From Janthinobacterium agaricidamnosum (GTDB taxonomy: Bacteria; Pseudomonadota; Gammaproteobacteria; Burkholderiales; Burkholderiaceae_D): 64,000 nt of DNA. The DNA is taken from NCBI RefSeq assembly GCF_003667705.1, contig NZ_CP033019.1, positions 5,642,001 to 5,706,000 of the forward strand, read 5' to 3'. This document shows, in pieces, positions 47,479 through 56,361 of the stretch (positions are counted from its first letter, which is position 1; every line of letters begins with the position of its first letter). The notes under the pieces are model-generated. The model was not told where the DNA came from. It worked only from the letters and a program-made list of their open reading frames with translations, and did not search any database. Position numbers and translations under genes: made by a program.

Positions 47479-49350
47479 TTACTCAGCCAGACGCTTTTCC
47501 AGCGCAGCCTTGTGATCTGCCAATTCTTGCGGCAGATGATACGCGAGTTTTTCAAACAATTCCGTATGCAATTTCAATTCTTCCACCCACGCGGCCTTGT
47601 CGATCGAGGTGATGGTGTCGAATTGTTGTTGCGTGAATGGCAAGCCATCCCAGTTCAGGTCGCCATACTGCGGTGTCGTGCCGAACAGGTTTTCCACGCC
47701 GCCCGCCTTGCCTTCGATGCGCTCCAGCATCCATTTCAGCACGCGCATGTTGTCGCCGAAGCCAGGCCAGACGAACTTGCCTGCCTCGTCCGTGCGGAAC
47801 CAGTTGACGCAGTAGATCTTCGGCAGGGCCGCCGCGTTGACTTTGCCCACCTTGACGCCCATGTCCAGCCAGTGCTGGAAGTAATCGCTCATGTTATAGC
47901 CGATAAACGGCAACATGGCAAACGGATCGCGGCGCACGACGCCCATCTGGCCCACGGCCGCAGCCGTCGTTTCCGAGCCCATGGTGGCAGCCATGTACAC
48001 GCCTTCGACCCAGTTGCGCGCTTCGGTGACGAGCGGCACGGTGGTCGAGCGGCGGCCGCCGAAGATGAAGGCGGAGATCGGCACGCCGGCCGGATCGTCC
48101 CAGGCCGCGTCGATCACGGGGTTTTGCGTTGCCGCAACCGTGAAGCGTGCATTCGGGTGCGCGGCCTTGGTGCCGGACGCCGGCGTCCAGTCCTTGCCCT
48201 GCCAGTCGATCAGGTGGCTAGGTGCTTCCTTGGTCAAGCCTTCCCACCAGACATCGCCATCGTCCGTCAGCGCCACGTTGGTGAAAATCGTGTTGTCGCG
48301 CATGGAGGCCATGCAGTTGTAATTGGTTTTTTCGTTGGTGCCCGGCGCCACGCCGAAGTAGCCCGCTTCCGGGTTGATGGCATACAAACGGCCATCGGCG
48401 CCCGGCTTGATCCAGGCGATATCGTCGCCGATGGTAGTTACTTTCCAGCCGTTAAAACTTGCCGGCGGGATCAGCATGGCGAAGTTGGTCTTGCCGCAAG
48501 CCGACGGGAACGCTGCCGCGACGTAATGCTTCTTGCCTTCCGGCGACTCCACGCCAAGGATCAGCATGTGTTCGGCCAGCCAGCCCGGGTTGTTGTCCGA
48601 TGCTTGCGCTTCCTGGTAGCCCATGTTCGAGGCGATGCGCAGGGCGAAACATTTCTTGCCCAGCAAGGCGTTGCCGCCGTAGCCGGAACCGAAGGACCAG
48701 ATTTCGCGCGTTTCCGGGAAATGCACGATGTATTTGGTGCTGTTGCACGGCCATTTCACGTCTTGCTGGCCGGCCGCCAGCGGCGCGCCCACGCTGTGCA
48801 CGCACGGCACGAATTCGCCATCGGTGCCCAGCACGTCGTACACGGCACGGCCCATGCGGGTCATGATCTTCATGTTGACGGCGACATACGGCGAATCGGA
48901 CAGTTCCACGCCGATGTGGGCGATCGGCGAACCCAGCGGGCCCATCGAGAATGGCACGACGTACATGGTGCGGCCGCGCATGCAGCCGTCGAACAGGCCA
49001 TTCAGGGTGTGGCGCATTTCGCCAGGCTCGGTCCAGTTATTCGTCGGGCCGGCCGCTTCTTTCGTTGCCGAGCAGATATACGTGCGGTCTTCGACGCGGG
49101 CCACGTCGCTCGGATCGGAGCAGGCCAGGTAGGAATTCGGGCGCTTGTCGGCATTCAGTTTTTTCATGGTGCCGCTGGCAACCATCTCGGCGCACAGGCG
49201 CTCGTACTCTTCTTGCGAACCATCGCACCAGTAGATGCGGTCTGGCTTGGTCAGCGCGGCAATGTCGGCCACCCAGTTGATCAGTTTCTGTTGTTTAATA
49301 TAAGCTGGGACGTTGAGTGCGGCGACGCCACCCATGACGGGCTGATTCAT
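47479..49350 (-). CDS. pckG: Phosphoenolpyruvate carboxykinase (GTP)
   Basis: 623-residue cytoplasmic enzyme making PEP from oxaloacetate and GTP, the first committed step of gluconeogenesis. The kinase-1a loop is [16 protein letters not shown], and other family blocks are [51 protein letters not shown] and the metal-binding DDIAWIKPG. The ATG at 49350 has GGAGGT seven bases upstream; an in-frame opening to 49512 would add 54 non-conserved residues. Together with the dicarboxylate module it fits growth on C4 acids. Terminator at 47348. Confidence 0.97.
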   Translation of the reverse strand: MNQPVMGGVAALNVPAYIKQQKLINWVADIAALTKPDRIYWCDGSQEEYERLCAEMVASGTMKKLNADKRPNSYLACSDPSDVARVEDRTYICSATKEAAGPTNNWTEPGEMRHTLNGLFDGCMRGRTMYVVPFSMGPLGSPIAHIGVELSDSPYVAVNMKIMTRMGRAVYDVLGTDGEFVPCVHSVGAPLAAGQQDVKWPCNSTKYIVHFPETREIWSFGSGYGGNALLGKKCFALRIASNMGYQEAQASDNNPGWLAEHMLILGVESPEGKKHYVAAAFPSACGKTNFAMLIPPASFNGWKVTTIGDDIAWIKPGADGRLYAINPEAGYFGVAPGTNEKTNYNCMASMRDNTIFTNVALTDDGDVWWEGLTKEAPSHLIDWQGKDWTPASGTKAAHPNARFTVAATQNPVIDAAWDDPAGVPISAFIFGGRRSTTVPLVTEARNWVEGVYMAATMGSETTAAAVGQMGVVRRDPFAMLPFIGYNMSDYFQHWLDMGVKVGKVNAAALPKIYCVNWFRTDEAGKFVWPGFGDNMRVLKWMLERIEGKAGGVENLFGTTPQYGDLNWDGLPFTQQQFDTITSIDKAAWVEELKLHTELFEKLAYHLPQELADHKAALEKRLAE

Positions 49351-49707
49351 ATTACCTCCAATACCAATAAAAGAAATTCTGGTCGTTCCGGCAAGACAGG
49401 CAGCATCGTTGAGAGGTGGCTGCGGCTCACTGCGGGCGGTGTGTTCACGCGGGCAGGGCTCTGGTGTCGTGTCCGCCGCGGCGTTCGCGCCAGCGGCATT
49501 TACCTGGATCATGCTCCCGGGCTGCAGGAACAGTTTGCGCTATCACTATAATCACGAAGCTTCAAAAGTGCCGGCGATTGTACACCCGCGTAACGGCTAT
49601 TCTCGCAAAAATGTAGGAGAATAGCTTGACTAATGTAGTAGGCTATTCAGCATTTCCCGTATCCTGTTATTTCCCTACCAAATCCTTACTAAAATCGGCC
49701 ATCCACC
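49351..49707. other. pckG/hydroxyacid dehydrogenase divergent region
   Basis: 357 bp between divergent genes; no gene seen. It must contain the pckG promoter. The right part has a dyad (separate entry) and a possible -35 TTGACT at 49626 without a good -10. Confidence 0.5.
49596..49625. promoter_or_regulatory. Inverted repeat, candidate operator
   Basis: GCTATTCTC (49596-49604) and GAGAATAGC (49617-49625) are perfectly complementary around 12 bp, and a third half-site GGCTATTC follows at 49641. It lies 83 bp before the hydroxyacid dehydrogenase ATG. No T-run follows, so an operator is more likely than a terminator. Confidence 0.35.
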
Positions 49708-50721
49708 ATGAAAATTGCCATACTCGATGATTACCAGGATGCCGTGCGCGGCCTCGATTGTTTCAAATTGCTCGACGGCCACGAGGTCAAAGTGTTCAGC
49801 AATACGGCGCGGGGCCTGGGCCAGCTGGCGATCCGCCTGGCGCCGTTCGACGCGCTGGTGCTGATCCGCGAACGCAGCAGTTTCAACCGTGCCTTGCTGT
49901 CGAAACTGCCGAACCTGAAACTGATTTCGCAAACGGGCAAGGTCAGCGGACACATCGATGTGGCGGCCGCCACCGAGCTGGGCATCGCCATCGCGGAAGG
50001 CATCGGCTCGCCCACGGCGCCGGCCGAACTGACGTGGGCGCTGATCATGGCGGCGCAGCGCAAGATCGTGCCGTACGCGCAACATTTGCAGGAGGGGCTG
50101 TGGCAGACGTCGTCGCTGGAGCCAAAGCACAACACGCTCGGTACGGTATTGAAAGGGCGCACCCTGGCGATCTGGGGCTACGGCAAGATCGGCCAATTGA
50201 TCGCCGGCTATGGCCGCGCCTTCGGCATGACCATCCTCGTGTGGGGCAGCGAAGCGAGCCGCGCAGCGGCCGTGGCGGCCGGCGACACGGCGGCGGTCTC
50301 GCGCGAGGCGTTCTTCGAGCAGGCCGACGTGCTGAGCTTGCATCTGCGCCTGTCCGACAAGACACGCGGCCTGGTCACAAGCGAGGATCTGGCGCGCATG
50401 AAGCCGACGTCCCTGTTCGTCAACACGAGCCGCGCCGAGCTGGTGGCCGATGGCGCGCTGGAAGCGGCACTGCCACAAGGGCATCCGGGCGCCGCCGCGC
50501 TCGACGTGTTTACGGACGAGCCGCTGCCGCCAGGCTCGCCGCTACTGCTGCTGCCGAACGTGCTGGCCACGCCACACCTGGGCTACGTCGAGCGTGACAG
50601 CTATGAGCTGTATTTCCGCTACGCCTTGCAAAACATCGTCGATTTTACGCAGCATCAATGCACGCGCCTGCTCAATCCCGAAGCATTGCAGCATGCGCGC
50701 CAAGCCCCTCAGGAGCGCTGA
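49708..50721 (+). CDS. D-2-hydroxyacid dehydrogenase family protein
   Basis: 337-residue NAD(P)-dependent oxidoreductase. The Rossmann motif is LAIWGYGKIGQLIAGYGRAFGM (about 152-173), catalytic Arg in FVNTSRAELVADGAL, Glu in DVFTDEPLP, and His in LATPHLGYVERDSYELY (about 289). It resembles 2-hydroxyacid/phosphoglycerate dehydrogenases; substrate is not fixed by the sequence. The catalytic residues are intact. Divergent from pckG and overlapping by 13 bp the end of the unknown gene on the other strand. Confidence 0.9.
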   Translation: MKIAILDDYQDAVRGLDCFKLLDGHEVKVFSNTARGLGQLAIRLAPFDALVLIRERSSFNRALLSKLPNLKLISQTGKVSGHIDVAAATELGIAIAEGIGSPTAPAELTWALIMAAQRKIVPYAQHLQEGLWQTSSLEPKHNTLGTVLKGRTLAIWGYGKIGQLIAGYGRAFGMTILVWGSEASRAAAVAAGDTAAVSREAFFEQADVLSLHLRLSDKTRGLVTSEDLARMKPTSLFVNTSRAELVADGALEAALPQGHPGAAALDVFTDEPLPPGSPLLLLPNVLATPHLGYVERDSYELYFRYALQNIVDFTQHQCTRLLNPEALQHARQAPQER

Positions 50722-51482
50722 AAGCCCTTGATCAGGTCGGGCTCGCCCGTGATGCGGATGGCGGGCGCCGACAGCACGTGCCGGCCGCGCCACAGGCCGG
50801 TCCAGCCGGGCGGCCAGGCGATGTCAGGCCCACTGTACGGCGCCACGCCGGCGCGCACGGCCACGACCGGCACGGGCGGCATGTCTTGCAAGGGTTCGCC
50901 TGGCGCGCGCTGCATGTCCAGGCTGTACATATAATGGGGTAATAAAGCGTCGCAGACACGGCCAAACCACTCGCTATGGTCGTCGTCGCGCCCCAGCGCC
51001 TGTGCCAGGCCTTGCGGATCGAAACGGGCCAGGGCATCGATCAGCTCGCCAGTGGAAGCGCCGGGAGAGTCTCCCCAGCCCATCACGGGATTGACGTTGT
51101 AATCGGCGCCCGAGCCATACCAGCCTTCGCGCCAAGGACGCTGCATCCAGTCGCGCGGCCCCGTAAACAAATGCCAGCGCCAGTGCAGCCCGGATGGCTT
51201 GGGCCAGGAATACAGATACAGTTTTTGATAGCCGGCCTGGTGCAGTGCGCGCACCATCGCCATCAGGCGCGCGTGCGGCATGCGGTCGGGCGGCGCGCGG
51301 CGAAACAGGATCGCTTCGCCATCGGCAAACTGCACGTCGTCGGTCGACAGGTTCAGGTCCAGGGTCCGCGCTTCGCTGCCGAAACGGGCGACGATCCAGC
51401 CCGTCAGCAAATTGACGGACGTGATCACCCCGTAACCGCGGTGGCGGTGAAAAATGACGGTGCCGGGAGCGAGCGCTTTCAT
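50709..51482 (-). CDS. Protein of unknown function
   Basis: 257-residue soluble protein. The N-terminal 60 residues (MKALAPGTVIFHRHRGYGVITSVNLLTGWIVARFG) look like the small beta-barrel of CarD/UvrD-tail type (GxxVxHxxxGxGxV pattern), a nucleic-acid or protein-binding fold; this is inference. The rest, rich in Trp and Pro, including YQKLYLYSWPKPSGLHWRWHLFTG and WYGSGADYNVNPVMGWGD, is not recognised. The ATG at 51482 opens at a conserved-looking N-terminus; the longer frame from 51596 is Arg-rich and ignored. Confidence 0.7.
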   Translation of the reverse strand: MKALAPGTVIFHRHRGYGVITSVNLLTGWIVARFGSEARTLDLNLSTDDVQFADGEAILFRRAPPDRMPHARLMAMVRALHQAGYQKLYLYSWPKPSGLHWRWHLFTGPRDWMQRPWREGWYGSGADYNVNPVMGWGDSPGASTGELIDALARFDPQGLAQALGRDDDHSEWFGRVCDALLPHYMYSLDMQRAPGEPLQDMPPVPVVAVRAGVAPYSGPDIAWPPGWTGLWRGRHVLSAPAIRITGEPDLIKGFQRS

Positions 51483-51660
51483 ACGGAGTCGGGGGTGGCT
51501 GGCAAACAAAGAAACCAGTGTACTCACAGATGGCCAAATTTTCCAGATGCGGCGCAAGCGCAGGCGGCAAGCACGCCGTCCCATCCGCAGCGTCATTCAC
51601 GCAAGGGCGGCAATCCACGATATCATGCGCGTCATTCTCCACTGACATCGTGACCACATC

Positions 51661-52146
51661 ATGACATTGCGCATACTCGCCACCGGCGGCACTTTCGACA
51701 AGCACTACAACGAATTGAACGGTACCCTGGGCTTTTCCGACAGTCATTTGCCGGCAGCGATTGCCCGCGCGCGCATGACGGCGCCCGTGGCGCTGGAGCA
51801 ATTGCCACTGCTGGACTCGCTCGACATGCAGGATGCGGACCGCCAGCGCGTGCTCGCCTCGTGCCGCGCGGCACAAGAAAAAGCCATCGTCATCATCCAC
51901 GGCACCGACACCATGCGCGAAACGGCGCAAGTGCTGGGCGCGGCGAACCTGCAGCAAACGGTCATTTTGACGGGCGCCATGATTCCCTACGAAATCGACA
52001 ACTCCGATGCCCTGTTCAACCTGGGCTTTGCGTGCGGCGTGGCGCAAACCTTGCCAGCCGGCGTCTACGTGGCCATGAATGGCCAGATTTTTGCATGGGA
52101 CAATGTGCAAAAGAACCGCGCCGCCGGGGTGTTCCAGCCGCTGTGA
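51661..52146 (+). CDS. Single-domain asparaginase-like protein
   Basis: 161 residues equal to the N-terminal domain of L-asparaginase: ILATGGTFDKHYNELNGTLGF (first Thr nucleophile motif TGGT at 8-11), AIVIIHGTDTMRETA (second motif HGTDT near 80-84) and VILTGAMIPYEIDNSDALFNLGFACG. The C-terminal domain found in about 330-residue asparaginases is absent, with no remnant downstream. Short members of this kind occur widely in proteobacteria, so this is probably a natural form and not a truncation. Activity unproven. ATG at 51661. Confidence 0.82.
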   Translation: MTLRILATGGTFDKHYNELNGTLGFSDSHLPAAIARARMTAPVALEQLPLLDSLDMQDADRQRVLASCRAAQEKAIVIIHGTDTMRETAQVLGAANLQQTVILTGAMIPYEIDNSDALFNLGFACGVAQTLPAGVYVAMNGQIFAWDNVQKNRAAGVFQPL

Positions 52147-52193
52147 TGCAATTGTACTGCGGCAACGTCGCAGCGCAACAACAAAATGGCATG

Positions 52194-52267
52194 GCAATAT
52201 TTCTACGAGGATAAGGAATACCCACATTAATTCCCGCGTGGAAATATTGCAAGCAAAAGAGCAATAT
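52194..52267 (+). promoter_or_regulatory. Mutually exclusive inverted repeats upstream of the PEP-CTERM gene
   Basis: GCAATATTTC (52194-52203) is the perfect complement of GAAATATTGC (52241-52250), which also pairs over seven bases with GCAATAT at 52261-52267. The middle copy can therefore form either of two hairpins, or the three are repeated operator half-sites. The region is AT-rich and lies 82-155 bp before the ATG. Confidence 0.4.
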
Positions 52268-52348
52268 ATTTGTTCATAATTACAATTATTTCTCATGCTT
52301 CAATGCTATATTTGGCTCATCGACTAACCCCTTTTTCGGGAATTCCTC

Positions 52349-53026
52349 ATGACCAAGCGCAAATCGGCTGTACAACTGTTCCAACTGGGCGCCATTGCCG
52401 CCGCGTTTGCGCTGAGCGGCACCGCCCACGCGACGACCAGCCTCACCAATGAATATACGGTAACGGCATCGGCCACGGCCGCAGGCGCGAACACGTGGAC
52501 CTTCGATTACAGCGTCTTGAACAATAACCAGGGCATCGGCGGCCAGACGGGCCTGGACGGTTTCACGATTTTCGTTCCTGTCTCCGCCACGCTGGTCGGT
52601 TCCACCGCCCCTGCGCCATTGAACGGCGCCCCCGGCTTCTGGTCGCAAGGTGCCAGCGCCCAGCTCGATCTGGGCGGCGACGGCTCGCAAAACCTGGTGG
52701 CGCCATCGGGCTACGCGGCCTACACCTGGTGGGGCCAATATACGCAGTCCGTGTACACGCCAGGCTCGACCGCCAACTTCAGCATTACCCTGAGCAATGT
52801 TGCCGTCGGCGCCAACACGGTCGGCATCAGCACCTATTTCGGCTATGGCGCCGCTACTGCACAATCTGCCAGCAACCAGTATGGCAATTACTCTACCTTT
52901 ACCGGTACTTTCGCTTCACCGGTGGCCGCAGTGCCTGAACCGGAAACATACGCCATGCTGCTGGCCGGTCTCGGCCTGGTCGGCTTCATGGCACGCCGCA
53001 GAAAAACAGGCAAGCACAGCGCCTGA
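52349..53026 (+). CDS. PEP-CTERM sorting-domain protein
   Basis: 225-residue exported protein. A signal peptide (about 1-30, ending GTAHA) leads a Gly/Ser/Thr/Asn-rich beta-type domain (TNEYTVTASATAAGANTWTFDYSVLNN), and the C-terminus has the tripartite sorting signal: VPEPETYAMLLAGLGLVGFMARRRK (PEP motif about residue 196, hydrophobic helix, basic tail). Such proteins are cleaved and sorted by exosortase EpsH/XrtA in species that make exopolysaccharide; the exosortase must be elsewhere in the genome. Matrix or surface role is inferred. Confidence 0.9.
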   Translation: MTKRKSAVQLFQLGAIAAAFALSGTAHATTSLTNEYTVTASATAAGANTWTFDYSVLNNNQGIGGQTGLDGFTIFVPVSATLVGSTAPAPLNGAPGFWSQGASAQLDLGGDGSQNLVAPSGYAAYTWWGQYTQSVYTPGSTANFSITLSNVAVGANTVGISTYFGYGAATAQSASNQYGNYSTFTGTFASPVAAVPEPETYAMLLAGLGLVGFMARRRKTGKHSA

Positions 53027-53049
53027 TTTCCACTCTGCAGCACCTCGAC

Positions 53050-53077
53050 AAGCCCGCTTTCAGCGGGCTTTTTTTTA
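53050..53077 (+). terminator. Terminator after PEP-CTERM gene
   Basis: AAGCCCGCT-ttc-AGCGGGCTT followed by eight T, 24 bp after the stop. Confidence 0.93.
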
Positions 53078-53503
53078 CATTTTTTTACTTTGCATAAATT
53101 CTGCAATACAACATTTTTCATCTAATTATTGCTGGCAAAACATCGAATTGCCAATACAATAATTTTATGTTGCAAAAAAACGCCATTGATCATTTTTAAA
53201 AACGCAGATATTTATAAATATAAAATCTATATTTAACATTTAAATCAAATATTCTTCAGTATCTCGAATTTATTGCCAAATCCGACACGGTTGAGGTGCA
53301 TTTTTTCTTGCTGAGACGACATAATGTTTGCCTCGACAAGTCAAAAGTGCATTTATAACAATATTGCGCTAAGTAGTCTTCCACCTCCCACCGACGTGGT
53401 TCCGCCTACCGTACACGAACACCGCTGGGCATCTACCCGATGACCAGAACGGTGCTCGTGTACTGCTTGTCGTTATTAAAACTACTACGGAGTAATTGTT
53501 ACA
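53078..53503 (+). other. Long AT-rich leader of the TonB receptor
   Basis: 426 bp with no gene and markedly AT-rich to about 53380, in contrast to the surrounding genes. It includes a TGGCAA/TTGCCA dyad (53133-53138 and 53148-53153) and ends in a large hairpin (separate entry) before the ribosome site TACGGAGTAATTG. The AT-rich part may bind nucleoid proteins such as H-NS-like MvaT/Bv3F. Confidence 0.55.
53411..53463 (+). promoter_or_regulatory. Large hairpin in the TonB receptor leader
   Basis: GTACACGAACACCG (53411-53424) pairs with CGGTGCTCGTGTAC (53450-53463) at 13 of 14 positions, enclosing 25 bases in which CTGG and CCAG can also pair. It ends 40 bp before the ATG at 53504 and about 25 bp before the ribosome site. 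No T-run, so probably not a terminator; a cis-acting mRNA structure is suggested. Confidence 0.5.
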
Positions 53504-56227
53504 ATGGCATTTAAAGAAAAGATTGGCGTACGCAGCGTACGCCTGGCCCTGACCGTCCTGGCAGGCAGCGTTTTGTTCTCCGGCCAATCCATGGCGGACG
53601 AAGCAATTCAAAAAGTTGAAATTACCGGTTCGAGCATCAAGCGTATCGCTGTCGAAGGCGCCTTGCCTGTACAGCGCCTGTCGCAAGAAGCGATCGCCAA
53701 ATCGGGCGCCACTTCGGTTGCCGACCTGATCCAGGCCTTGCCAGCGATGCAAGGCTTCACCATCGGCGCCGTCGCCGCCGGTTCCGACTCGGGCGGCAAT
53801 ACCAGTGCTTCGCTGCACGGTATCGGCGAAACCTACACCCTGGTGCTGTTGAACGGCCGCCGCATCGCGCCACAAGGTTCCGGCACCACGGTCAACCTGA
53901 ACGCCATTCCGATGAGCGCCGTTGAACGCGTCGAAATCCTGACCGACGGCGCTTCGGCCCTGTACGGCTCGGACGCCATCGCCGGCGTACTGAACTTCAT
54001 CCTGAAGAAAAACCAGCAAGGCGCCACCCTGGAAGCCACCTACGGCGGTCCGGAAGACAAGGGCGGCAACGCCTGGAACACCAGCGTCACCTACGGTTTC
54101 GGCGACCTGGACGAAGACCGTTTCAACGTGCTGTTGTCGTACCGCCATGACGAGCAATCGAAACTGCGCGCCACCGACCGCACGTTCGCCGCCACCTCGT
54201 ACGTGCCGTTCAGCCGCAACGGCAATAACTACATCTGGGACCGCACCAGCACATCGGCTTCGCCAGCAGGCGCCACGGTTGCCTACAAGAGCGGTGCGCC
54301 ATCGACCGCGTTTTCGCCTTACCTGGCTAAAAATGGCAATTGCCCTGAAGGTTTCGACGTCACCACCGCCAATGCACGCGCTTGCGGCTTCGACACGGGT
54401 TCCACCGTGGAAATCGTGCCGCAATCGAAACGCGACAGCCTGTTCTCCAAAGCGACGTACAAGCTGAACGACAACCTGAATGCATTCGCCGAACTGGCCT
54501 ACTCGCGCTACGACCTGACGGCGCGTATCGCCGCCAATCCGATCCCGATCGCAATCGCCAAGGACAGCGCGCTGTACAACACCTATGTGTCGCCCTACCT
54601 GACGCCAGCGCAACGTGCCGACGTCAAATCCGTGACGGCCAACTACCGCAGCACCGACTTCGGCCTGCGTGCCAGCAACACCATCACCGAAACCAAACAC
54701 ATGGTCGTCGGTGTGGAAGGCGAACTGGGCGCGTGGAACTTCGAAAGCGGCCTGACCTGGTCGCAAAACTCGATCGACGAGCGCTACACGGGCGGTTACC
54801 AGAAGAGCCAGGAATTCAAGAATATCCTGGCCAATCCGGACTTCAATCCTTTTGCTGCGACACAAAAGCCATCCGTGCAAGCACAGGTCGCTGGCGCGCA
54901 ATTCGTCGGCTCCGTGCGCACCGCATCGACCACGATGCGCGGCATCGACACGCACGGCTCGCGTGAATTGTTCAGCCTGCCAGGCGGCAAGGCCAGCCTC
55001 GGTATCGGTGGCGACTACCGCACCTATACGTATGAGCAATCGCCAGGCGCCACCGGCGACGACATCTACAGCTTCAACACCAAGCCAGCCTACGACATGA
55101 GCCGCGACACCTACGGCGCCTTCGTCGAGTTGCTGGCACCGCTGACCAAGTCGTTCGAAATGACCGTCGGCGGCCGTTACGATGCTGTCAAGGCGATCGA
55201 TGACAAGCTGAACAACAAAACTGTCGGTAAAAAAGACAGCGCCAATACCTACAAGGTATCGGCACGCTGGCAGCCGGTACAGACCGTGCTGATCCGCGGT
55301 TCCTACGGCACGGGCTTCAAGGCGCCAAGCATGCTGGACATCGCTCAGCCACTGGTCAACGCCGGCTTTACCGCCAAGAAATTTGACTGCCCATACCCAG
55401 GTAACGCACTGTGCCGCGCGGAAGCAACGCAATACAACGCGGTATCGCAAGGCAACCCGGATCTGCAATCGGAAAAATCGAAGCAGTTCACCCTGGGCTT
55501 CCGTGTCGAGCCTAGCTCGGCATTCTCGTTCGGCGCCGACCTGTGGGATGTGAAATTGCGCAATGCCGTGTCGGAAGTATCCGAAGAGCAAGCATTTGCC
55601 GATCCGGTCAAGTATGCATCGAGCTTCGGTGAATACATCGAACCATCGACCGGCATCGCTTACTACGCGTTCAAGAAACTGTCGGTCAACATCGGCAAGA
55701 AGGAATACCGTGGTATCGACTGGGATCTGTCCGCCAACCACAAGTTTTCTTTCGGCAAGCTGACCGCCCAATTGAGCGGTACGCACATGTTGCACGCCAA
55801 CTACACCAAAGCCGGTAGCGACAATGTGTTCACCAGCAACATGAACTTCTTCGGCGACACCAACGAAGTCACGTTCCGCAACCTGATGAAGCTGACGACG
55901 ACCCTGGACACGGGCCGCCTGAGCAACACGGTCACGGTCAACTACCGTAACGGCTACACCGATGCTCCCGCTACCGTGTACAACCTGGCGACCCAAAAAG
56001 AAGAGAAAAACTTCCGCCTGCAAGTACCGTCGTACACCACGTTCGACTGGCAAGCACGTTTCGCCTTTGACAAGCAAACCACGATCCGCGCAGGCATCAA
56101 AAACCTGTTCGACCGTGCACCGCCGCTGTCGCTGCGCGCTTCGTCGGGCCACCAGATCGGTTTCGACCCCCGCTACGCCGATCCGATGATGCGTTCGTTC
56201 TACGTCACCGGCAACTACAAGTTCTAA
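53504..56227 (+). CDS. Large TonB-dependent receptor
   Basis: 907-residue outer-membrane receptor. The signal peptide ends near residue 31 (GQSMA), followed by a short TonB-box-like stretch (QKVEITGSSIKR) and the plug domain (about 45-165) with SVADLIQALPAMQGF, LVLLNGRRIAPQG and VERVEILTDGASALYGSDAIAGVLNFILKK. The barrel continues to a terminal Phe (FYVTGNYKF). Plug motifs of this kind are common in the large receptors of Xanthomonas/Caulobacter-like type that import carbohydrates, peptides or cofactors; no Fur box is seen. It follows a PEP-CTERM protein but shares no operon with it. Substrate unknown. TACGGAG upstream. Confidence 0.92.
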   Translation: MAFKEKIGVRSVRLALTVLAGSVLFSGQSMADEAIQKVEITGSSIKRIAVEGALPVQRLSQEAIAKSGATSVADLIQALPAMQGFTIGAVAAGSDSGGNTSASLHGIGETYTLVLLNGRRIAPQGSGTTVNLNAIPMSAVERVEILTDGASALYGSDAIAGVLNFILKKNQQGATLEATYGGPEDKGGNAWNTSVTYGFGDLDEDRFNVLLSYRHDEQSKLRATDRTFAATSYVPFSRNGNNYIWDRTSTSASPAGATVAYKSGAPSTAFSPYLAKNGNCPEGFDVTTANARACGFDTGSTVEIVPQSKRDSLFSKATYKLNDNLNAFAELAYSRYDLTARIAANPIPIAIAKDSALYNTYVSPYLTPAQRADVKSVTANYRSTDFGLRASNTITETKHMVVGVEGELGAWNFESGLTWSQNSIDERYTGGYQKSQEFKNILANPDFNPFAATQKPSVQAQVAGAQFVGSVRTASTTMRGIDTHGSRELFSLPGGKASLGIGGDYRTYTYEQSPGATGDDIYSFNTKPAYDMSRDTYGAFVELLAPLTKSFEMTVGGRYDAVKAIDDKLNNKTVGKKDSANTYKVSARWQPVQTVLIRGSYGTGFKAPSMLDIAQPLVNAGFTAKKFDCPYPGNALCRAEATQYNAVSQGNPDLQSEKSKQFTLGFRVEPSSAFSFGADLWDVKLRNAVSEVSEEQAFADPVKYASSFGEYIEPSTGIAYYAFKKLSVNIGKKEYRGIDWDLSANHKFSFGKLTAQLSGTHMLHANYTKAGSDNVFTSNMNFFGDTNEVTFRNLMKLTTTLDTGRLSNTVTVNYRNGYTDAPATVYNLATQKEEKNFRLQVPSYTTFDWQARFAFDKQTTIRAGIKNLFDRAPPLSLRASSGHQIGFDPRYADPMMRSFYVTGNYKF

Positions 56228-56257
56228 TTTGACGTGTTGAATTAGCTTGTCTGAAAG

Positions 56258-56292
56258 GCGCCTTGCACTTCACCGTGCAAGGCGCTTTTTTT
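56258..56292 (+). terminator. Terminator after large TonB receptor
   Basis: GCGCCTTGCAC-ttcacc-GTGCAAGGCGC and seven T, 31 bp after the stop. Confidence 0.93.
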
Positions 56293-56316
56293 ATGCGCCG
56301 GCAAATTGCACAGGCG

Positions 56317-56342
56317 AAAAAAAAGGAGCCGCAGCTCCTTTT
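56317..56342 (-). terminator. Terminator after rdgC
   Basis: AAGGAGC-cgca-GCTCCTT with an eight-T run on the minus strand (A-run 56317-56324), 20 bp after the rdgC stop. Confidence 0.85.
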
Positions 56343-56361
56343 CGTACCAGCATGACGGCTG

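Noticed and set aside
53078..53503. Fur box before the second TonB receptor
   Set aside because: The region is AT-rich but no stretch approaches the 19-bp consensus as the site at 28342 does.
53369..56152. 927-codon open frame opposite the large TonB receptor
   Set aside because: Shadow frame; the receptor on the plus strand has all family motifs and a ribosome site.
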